From Pseudomonadota bacterium (lineage in GTDB: Bacteria > Pseudomonadota > Gammaproteobacteria > Burkholderiales > Burkholderiaceae), in assembly GCA_021778935.1 (NCBI GenBank), contig JAJYBQ010000053.1, positions 1 to 11,438 of the forward strand: a DNA stretch of 11,438 bases, given 5' to 3'. The position numbers and the translations under genes were made by a program. Below, piece by piece: positions 6,967 through 11,438 of this stretch (its first letter is position 1; each line of letters opens with the position of its first letter). Below the pieces are notes generated by a model, which was not told the DNA's origin, did not search any database, and saw only the letters and a list, made by a program, of their open reading frames with translations.

Positions 6967-8178
6967 CTAGGTGGGATGCTCGCCTGCGGGCGGGGAAAAC
7001 CCGGGCACGCAGTCGAGCATTCCGGCATCGGCGAGCACTTCCCGGATCGAGCGGTCCTCGATCGCATAAATGCCGCGAGCTTCTTTCCACACGAGGTTTT
7101 TGGACTGAAGTCCTTCCAGCGCGGACTGCACGCTCGCGGCGTCGACGTTGACCGTTTCGCCAGGCGCCGTGGCGCGCAGCACGGCGCGGTATTTCTCGAG
7201 GGTCTGAGTCTCGAATGGTGCGTAATCGCGCTCGGCCACGGCCATTACCCGGAACACCGATGATTGCAGAGGCGTGAGGCTATGAACGATGCGCAACTGT
7301 TCCTGGATGCCGTCGCGAAGTACCTGCATTGCCTGGCGCTCGATTTTGTCGGCGAGCGGTGTCGACGGCTCCACGTCGGAAAAATCGTTCCGGATGTTCT
7401 CCATTGCTGCCATCAGGATCTCCGGCCGGAACGCGCATTTCTCGAAGATTGCGCCGATTCGCGCGGGGTCGACCGTTTCGTCGAGGTGGAATACGTTGCA
7501 GAACCACGCGACGAAGCGCTGGTCGAGGTGCGGCAGCGTCGCCATGGGCGCGAGGAAGAACGCCTGATCCTTCGAGTTGCGAAGCATTGCAAGCTTCTCC
7601 TGGTTGGATCCGGTCGCAACGATCCGCAGGCCGTGGTGTGCGGACGAGTTGATCTCGTCGCGGGCCGCCTTGAGCGCGAAAAGCGCCGCACGGCCGTTCT
7701 CGGTTGTCATGGCATGTTGCGCTTCATCGACGATCAGGACGATCGTGCGCTTTGCTTCGTCGGAGAGCGCTGCGAGCGCGTCGGCGAGCGAAATGTCTGC
7801 GCCGAGGCCGATCGCGCCAAGCAGTTTGTCCGGGGAAAGTTTGAGCGCCCCGAGATTGATGGCCTCCTCGATTCCCAGGCGCCTTGCAAGTTTCGCCAGC
7901 ACCGGCGCGCGATCGGAGAGCGCTTCGCGGACGACGTTCGTGATCACCACGCCCGGGTCGGCCTTTTGGTCTTTCCAGAGATCGGCATACAGCACGATCG
8001 CGCCCCGTGCACGTAATTCCGGAATCAGGTCTTCGCGAAGGAAGGTGGATTTCCCGGTGCGCCGGGGAGCGGACAGAAACAGCCCCGATGCCGCGGCCGA
8101 CACGGGATCCTCGCTCATGACGCGGGAGGCAATCCTGCCGGCAAGTTCCGGCCGGTGGAAAAAGCGGGCATCGGACAT
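6967..8178 (-). CDS. AAA-type ATPase of unknown function
   Basis: An intact 403-residue protein. It shows an N-terminal FFHRPELAGRI lead, Walker A SAPRRTGKST (36-45), Walker B IVLIVDEAQ (146-154), a sensor-1-like IVATGSN (186-192) and FRPE (250-253), then a C-terminal region (about 295-385) that looks like a winged-helix domain. This recalls the Orc1/Cdc6-like and archaeal-type ATPase families, but the substrate is unknown. It carries no DUF4143 domain. No membrane segment or signal peptide is seen. The ATG at 8178 has only a weak GGAT ribosome site. Copy B of the direct repeat ends about 32 nt upstream, and a DUF4143 pseudogene follows after 38 nt. The complete frame among degraded neighbours suggests it is recent or under selection. 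A role in mobile-element or defence biology is only a guess. Confidence 0.85.
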   Translation of the reverse strand: MSDARFFHRPELAGRIASRVMSEDPVSAAASGLFLSAPRRTGKSTFLREDLIPELRARGAIVLYADLWKDQKADPGVVITNVVREALSDRAPVLAKLARRLGIEEAINLGALKLSPDKLLGAIGLGADISLADALAALSDEAKRTIVLIVDEAQHAMTTENGRAALFALKAARDEINSSAHHGLRIVATGSNQEKLAMLRNSKDQAFFLAPMATLPHLDQRFVAWFCNVFHLDETVDPARIGAIFEKCAFRPEILMAAMENIRNDFSDVEPSTPLADKIERQAMQVLRDGIQEQLRIVHSLTPLQSSVFRVMAVAERDYAPFETQTLEKYRAVLRATAPGETVNVDAASVQSALEGLQSKNLVWKEARGIYAIEDRSIREVLADAGMLDCVPGFSPPAGEHPT

Positions 8179-8205
8179 GGCGCTATCCAGAAAAAATATA
8201 CCGAA

Positions 8206-8478
8206 TTATTGTTCTTTATACCATTCCGGCGCGATGATTGGCGCGGCCCGCACCCGGTCGATTCTTGCGGTCACGCGCTCTGGCGCGGCGTTACTCGGGC
8301 GCAACGGCGGGACGCCACGGATGTCTTCCTTGCTCGCGAGGCTCGTGACGAGCGACTCGGCGAAAATGTCGCGCAGGATCTCGACCTCGGCTCTGGCCTG
8401 GGGTTCCGGTACGCCGGCGCTTTGGAGGCGTTCGGCGAAACGGAGGGTGTCGAAGAACGGGGTGGGCATGGCGGACAT
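8206..8478 (-). CDS. Truncated DUF1640-like small protein
   Basis: A 90-residue frame starting at ATG 8478 (alternative ATG 8469). Residues about 8-48 match the start of DUF1640/CCDC90-like proteins: FDTLRFAERLQSAGVPEPQA, then a short helix and LASKEDI. In complete members this leads into a coiled coil and a C-terminal membrane helix. Here both are missing, and the tail (from about residue 50) is unrelated, with its last 17 codons lying in direct repeat copy B. The gene follows the DUF4143 locus 2 stop by 50 nt. It may be a pseudogene in which the repeat supplied a new 3' end, or a short expressed protein. The head assignment is from family memory; the tail is not recognised. Confidence 0.6.
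   Translation of the reverse strand: MSAMPTPFFDTLRFAERLQSAGVPEPQARAEVEILRDIFAESLVTSLASKEDIRGVPPLRPSNAAPERVTARIDRVRAAPIIAPEWYKEQ
8211..8262 (-). repeat. 52-bp direct repeat, copy B
   Basis: Second copy of the repeat at 6120-6172, same orientation; bases 8237-8262 are identical to the end of copy A. It lies in the 3' end of the truncated DUF1640-like frame and just upstream of the AAA ATPase start. On the minus strand it contains TATAAAG, which could serve as part of a promoter for the ATPase gene, but no good -35 partner is seen. Confidence 0.8.
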
Positions 8479-8527
8479 TGTTCCAGATCGCGCGGCCCGA
8501 AAAGCAAGGCGCGCGCCCGCGCCGAAG

Positions 8528-9256
8528 TCATGGCCGGGCCTGGTCGGACGCAGGGTCTTGCTGCAAGATCGCCCAAAGCGGTACCGCCTCGACGCCGGCT
8601 TCCAACGGGAAGCGATGCGCTCCGGGATATACGACGTAGAGCGCATCGAGCTTCAAGTCCTGCATGGCGATCCGCATCGATCGCGTCACGGCGGGCGCGT
8701 CCGCGCGCTTGAACTCCACTCCCACGCGCTGCGACCCTTTGATCATCGGCAGGTCGAGTTCGGCGCCTTGGTGGGTGGCCCAGAAATACGCTTCATCGGG
8801 GTGCGCCAGGCGCAACACCTGTTCCAGCGCGAAGCCTTCCCAGCTCGCGCCGCAGCGCGGGTGCGCGAGGAGTTCGGGAAGCGTCGACACGCCCATCAGC
8901 GCATGCAGCAGGCCGGAATCGCGGAAGTAGATCTTCGGTGTCTTGACCTGTCGTTTGCCGAGATTCTCGTGCCAGGGCTGCAATTGCCGCACCATCAACG
9001 TCCGGGTGAGCGTATCGAGGTAGCGCCGCACGGTCGGTTCCGATACGCCGAGCGAGCGCGCGGGGTCGGCCGCCGACCAGATCTGGCCGTGAACGTGCGC
9101 AAGCATGCGCCAGAAGCGCAGCATGGCCGGTGCGGCAATGTCGACGCCGAATTGCGGCAGGTCGACTTCGACGTGGCTGGCGATGGCGTTCCGGCGCCAT
9201 GCCATGCTGTCTTCGTCCGTCGCGGCGAGGTAGGAGCGCGGAAATCCGAGCACGAA
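8528..9256 (-). pseudogene. DUF4143 gene lacking its ATPase half (locus 2)
   Basis: The recognisable protein begins at about LGFPRSYLAATDEDSMAW, which in whole relatives lies near residue 170, and continues through a winged-helix segment (EPTVRRYLDTL), PWHENLGKRQVKTPKIYFRDSG, WEGFALE, and the nuclease-like ELDLPMIK...VEFK motif to a TGA at 8528. Walker A, Walker B and sensor motifs are absent. The frame stays open upstream to 9367, but those residues are antisense to the tnpB remnant and do not resemble the family. The break at about 9250-9257 coincides with the point where tnpB homology begins on the other strand, so one rearrangement probably removed both missing halves. The remaining DUF4143 module is intact and might still fold, but it has no clear start. 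Confidence 0.82.
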
Positions 9257-9536
9257 GACCTGCTCGGCGTGCGGAGCGCACAACCCGGAGGTTGTGCTGG
9301 GCGTGTCCGAATGGATGTGCCCATCCTGCGGAACGAAACACCAGCGCGACGAGAATGCCGCGCGCAACCTTTATGCGTACCCCGAGGAACGGGGAAACGC
9401 GGGCGAATCAACGCCCAAAACGTGCGGGGAGACGGGAGAGCAGGGGCGGGCGGAAACGCCCGCTCCGGTGCCCGTCGTCGAACCGCGAATATCGAAACGG
9501 GCTACGAGAAATGTGGTTGTGGCCCAAAGTAAATAA
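9255..9536 (+). pseudogene. tnpB: 3' remnant of IS200/IS605-family tnpB
   Basis: The plus-strand frame reads KTCSACGAHNPE...WMCPSCGTKHQRDENAARN from 9255. This is the zinc ribbon (two CxxC pairs) of the TnpB/OrfB endonuclease followed by the RDxNAAxN signature that holds the third RuvC-site acidic residue. A tail of about 50 residues rich in Gly, Pro, Arg and Glu runs to TAA at 9534-9536. About 300 N-terminal residues (the rest of the RuvC domain and the HTH) are missing, so the protein cannot cut DNA. It is the only plus-strand gene trace here and marks past transposition. The tail-coding DNA contains successive hairpins (see the ncRNA entry). Confidence 0.85.
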
Positions 9537-9574
9537 TTCCGAGTGTCAAGTAACGCCGATTCTCGGACAGTTAC
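9380..9574 (+). ncRNA. Candidate relic omega-RNA (reRNA) scaffold and IS200/IS605 right end
   Basis: Five hairpins can be drawn by eye in the tnpB 3' tail and beyond: CCCCG/CGGGG (9380-9394); GGGCG/CGCCC (9401-9416); a 10-bp stem with one G-U pair and a GAAA loop (9443-9466); GCCCGT/ACGGGC (9470-9502, long loop); and GTAAC-CCGA/TCGG-GTTAC (9550-9574). TCAAG lies at 9546-9550. TnpB elements are known to encode their guide RNA in the 3' part of tnpB and the right end, so position and structure fit. The exact element end and any guide cannot be fixed. With tnpB truncated it should be inactive unless another TnpB acts in trans. Confidence 0.45.
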
Positions 9575-9577
9575 TAT

Positions 9578-10813
9578 TCACGGGCCCGCCCAGAAGGCGC
9601 CGATCGGCACTGCCCACATACGGTCGCCAAAGGGAAGGAGTTGGTCGCCCGTGTAAACGAGAACGCCGCGCACAAACGGGGCGCCCGTTGATGCGGCCAG
9701 GTCCTGAAGCCCGGAGAAATCACCGCGTGCGATGGTGGCGCTGGCCTTGATTTCCACGCCGACGATCCCTCTCCCGGGTGATTCGAGGACGAGGTCCACT
9801 TCCCGTCCGCTCACGGTACGGTAGTGCCAGGCCGTTGCGGCCGTCTTGGCCCACGACAGGTGGCGGCGCAGTTCCTGAATGGCGAATGTTTCGAGCAGTG
9901 CCCCGAGGTGGGGGGACAGGAGCAGGGCATCCGGGTCCGTTTGGCCTTGCAGGTTCGCGGCCAAGCCGGAATCCAGGAGGTGAACCTTGGGCGCTTTGAC
10001 CAGCCGTTTGCCCAGATTCGCCGACCAGGCGGGAAGCGGTTGCAGGATGAAAAGCGCTTCCAGCAGCGCCAGATAGCGGCGCAGGGTCGAATGCGGGATG
10101 CCCGCGGAGCGGGAGACTTCCGCCATGTTCATCAGCGTGCCGGAGCGCGCTGCGAGCAGGGAAAGCAGCCGCGGAACGTCGCTCAGGCCCTCGATGTTCG
10201 TGTAGTCGCGTACGTCGCGTTGGAGCAGGCTTGCAAGGTAGGCATGGAACCATGCCGCCCGGCGCTGCGGGTCCGTGCGGCTCAGCGCTTCGGGGAAGCC
10301 GCCTGCAGACAGGCGGCGCACCAGGTCCGCGCGGTCGGTGAGGACAGTACGAGCCGTCCAGGGGGCGGCGCTGAAGACGGCATCGATAAGGTTGTGTGCT
10401 GAGCCCTGCACTTCCGCTTGCGACAGCGGATGCAGCGTGAGCACTTCCATGCGGCCGGCCAGCGATTCCGAGACCTTGGGTAGCAGGAAGACGTTCGCAG
10501 AACCGGTCAGCAGAAAGCGGCCTGGCACAGGGTTGCGGTCGACCTCCCTCTTGAGTGCGGGGAAGATCTCCGGCGCGCGCTGGACTTCGTCGATGACGGT
10601 GAAGTCGCCCGCAGCCTGCACCAGCGCCGATGGATCCGCATGCGCGAGGCCTGCAACGGCGGGGTCGTCCAGCGTCAGGTACCGGCCGCCGCGCTCCTGA
10701 GCAAGCTGCTGTGCCAGCGTGCTTTTGCCCACTTGGCGCGCGCCGTTAAGCAACACGACACGCGTGTCTGCCAGCGCGGCCCGCACACGGCCGATGATGT
10801 TTCGCGAATACAT
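9578..10813 (-). CDS. Intact AAA ATPase/DUF4143 protein (locus 3)
   Basis: A complete 411-residue member of the AAA_14-DUF4143 family. Domains run Walker A GARQVGKS (24-31), TLDD (47-50), Walker B FTVIDE (71-76), sensor TGSAN (103-107), GGFPEA (171-176), a helix-turn-helix-like region (about 225-255), LDSG (280-283), then the restriction-nuclease-like motif REVDLVLE...VEIK (Asp340, Glu354, Lys356). The family is widespread but its role is unsettled; proposals include DNA-linked or defence functions. The frame extends to a TTG at 10855, but ATG 10813 begins the conserved start and is preferred. A perfect 23-bp palindrome lies just upstream. The stop at 9578-9580 abuts the IS605-like right-end hairpin, so the element apparently sits just past the gene. 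It is the only whole copy of four in the window. Confidence 0.9.
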   Translation of the reverse strand: MYSRNIIGRVRAALADTRVVLLNGARQVGKSTLAQQLAQERGGRYLTLDDPAVAGLAHADPSALVQAAGDFTVIDEVQRAPEIFPALKREVDRNPVPGRFLLTGSANVFLLPKVSESLAGRMEVLTLHPLSQAEVQGSAHNLIDAVFSAAPWTARTVLTDRADLVRRLSAGGFPEALSRTDPQRRAAWFHAYLASLLQRDVRDYTNIEGLSDVPRLLSLLAARSGTLMNMAEVSRSAGIPHSTLRRYLALLEALFILQPLPAWSANLGKRLVKAPKVHLLDSGLAANLQGQTDPDALLLSPHLGALLETFAIQELRRHLSWAKTAATAWHYRTVSGREVDLVLESPGRGIVGVEIKASATIARGDFSGLQDLAASTGAPFVRGVLVYTGDQLLPFGDRMWAVPIGAFWAGP

Positions 10814-10820
10814 GGCGTAA

Positions 10821-10843
10821 TTTTCGCCATTCAATGGCGAAAA
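10821..10843. promoter_or_regulatory. Perfect 23-bp palindrome, candidate operator of the DUF4143 gene
   Basis: TTTTCGCCATT, one central base, then AATGGCGAAAA: 11-base arms with no mismatch. It ends 7 nt before the ATG at 10813 and occupies the place of the ribosome site, for which no separate Shine-Dalgarno is seen. It could be a dimeric-repressor operator, or an mRNA hairpin that limits translation of the ATPase. Confidence 0.6.
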
Positions 10844-10928
10844 ATCAACATCCAAAATCCAAGCCCCCTGCGGTGTTGATGGTTGCGTAAAACCGCGGGT
10901 CTTTGCCGCGGCTTGCTGTTGCTGTTGA

Positions 10929-10960
10929 TAGGAAAAAGGGGCCAGGCTCGATTTTCCCTA
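10929..10960. terminator. Inverted repeat with A/T-tract flanks, possible terminator after DUF4143 locus 4
   Basis: TAGGAAAAA at 10929-10937 faces TTTTCCCTA at 10952-10960 (one mismatch), around a short GGGC/GCTC-type core. On the minus strand a GC-rich core is followed by TTTTT, as in a Rho-independent terminator, but the loop is cramped. It overlaps the stop codon of locus 4. The core also resembles short extragenic repeats found in Proteobacteria near RAYT transposases; that resemblance is from memory. Confidence 0.35.
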
Positions 10961-11438
10961 CTCCGCACCGGCAACGAGCGACATCAGTTCACGCAGGCCG
11001 ATCGCTTCGATTCCTTCCGCCTTCGGATAGCGCTCTTCTCCGGAGTACACGATGAAACAGCGCTCCGGGGCGAGGTCTTCGCGCGCATGGTGGAATCCCT
11101 TGTCGAGGGTCGGTGCCAGTCCGCGCTTGATTTCCACGGCCCACAATTTTCCGCCGGGCATCTCGAGCACCAGGTCGATTTCCGCGCCGGCGGCGGTGCG
11201 ATAGAAGCTTGCGTTGACGCGCTCCGGCGCGGCGTTCAGCAGGTTTTCCAGAACGAAGCCTTCCCAGCTTCCGCCCACGACCGGATGGCCCAGCACCGCC
11301 TCGCGGTCATCGAGGCCCAGCAGGGCATGGACGATGCCGCTGTCGCGCACATAGACCTTCGGCGACCGGACGAGACGCTTGCCGACGTTGGCGTGGAAGG
11401 GGGGCAGGCGGCGCACGAGCAACAGATCGACGAGCAGG
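10958..11438 (-). CDS. DUF4143 C-terminal region, cut by the window edge (locus 4)
   Basis: The frame is open to the right edge and ends at TAG 10958-10960. Reading continues past the first TTG at 11422 into LLVDLLL before LVRRLPPFHANVGKRLVRSPK, so the gene starts outside the window. What is visible is the DUF4143 module: KVYVRDSG, GSWEGFVLENLL, the nuclease-like AEIDLVLEMPG...VEIK, and a closing YSGEERYP segment. It is closest in motif pattern to locus 2 (WEGF, HENLGKR/HANVGKR), so loci 2 and 4 may be one subgroup and locus 3 another. Whether the ATPase half is present cannot be told from this window. It lies about 145 nt upstream of locus 3, in the same direction. Confidence 0.82.
   Translation of the reverse strand, partial: LLVDLLLVRRLPPFHANVGKRLVRSPKVYVRDSGIVHALLGLDDREAVLGHPVVGGSWEGFVLENLLNAAPERVNASFYRTAAGAEIDLVLEMPGGKLWAVEIKRGLAPTLDKGFHHAREDLAPERCFIVYSGEERYPKAEGIEAIGLRELMSLVAGAE

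Noticed and set aside
8995..9411. Minus-strand frame opposite tnpB and DUF4143 locus 2
   Set aside because: Arg/Pro/Ser-rich shadow with no domain; the real frame in this stretch is that of locus 2.
9380..9470. Hairpin-rich stretch as a CRISPR array
   Set aside because: The stems differ from one another in sequence and spacing; there are no repeated units. It fits the tnpB 3' end instead.
7577..9532. 651-codon plus-strand open frame running across the AAA ATPase, DUF1640-like, DUF4143 and tnpB regions
   Set aside because: It is in a different frame from tnpB, is low-complexity Ser/Arg/Ala-rich, and spans four unrelated features on the other strand. A GC-bias artefact.
10893..10911. CCGCGG...CCGCGG as a terminator
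   Set aside because: The arms are self-palindromic six-base units without a following T-run, so they make a poor terminator and are common in GC-rich DNA.

Overview
The window is GC-rich bacterial DNA with dense, short-gapped genes. Its proteins resemble those of Proteobacteria, most likely Betaproteobacteria; this is inferred from protein style only, and no rRNA or tRNA is present to test it. Nearly all genes lie on the minus strand, and the window has two very different halves.

Right to left, the first half (about 5650 down to 34) is a compact minus-strand operon for salvage of 5'-methylthioadenosine (MTA): mtnP (MTA phosphorylase), apt (adenine phosphoribosyltransferase), a GT2-like glycosyltransferase, a 657-residue fusion of a class II aldolase with a short-chain dehydrogenase (SDR), and mtnA (methylthioribose-1-phosphate isomerase). 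Read as a pathway, MtnP splits MTA into adenine and methylthioribose-1-P, Apt returns adenine to AMP, and MtnA makes methylthioribulose-1-P. The aldolase half would cleave that to dihydroxyacetone phosphate plus an aldehyde, which the SDR half would oxidise or reduce. This is the layout of the MTA/5'-deoxyadenosine 'DHAP shunt' rather than the universal methionine salvage pathway: no mtnB, mtnC, mtnD or mtnE is seen here. The aldolase-SDR fusion and the glycosyltransferase inside the operon are the unusual points.

The second half (about 5700 to the right edge) is an accessory region full of debris. It holds an N-terminal remnant of an LhgO-like FAD oxidoreductase, four loci of the AAA ATPase/DUF4143 family (one intact, one internally deleted, one lacking its ATPase half, one cut by the window edge), one intact AAA ATPase of unknown function, a truncated DUF1640-like small protein, and the 3' end of an IS200/IS605 tnpB with a run of hairpins that looks like a relic omega-RNA and right end.

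Two copies of a 52/53-bp direct repeat bracket the intact AAA ATPase and the deleted DUF4143 gene. A perfect 23-bp palindrome lies 7 bp before the start codon of the intact DUF4143 ATPase. The most promising biology is the fused aldolase-SDR shunt operon, followed by the repeat-bracketed ATPase/DUF4143 module.
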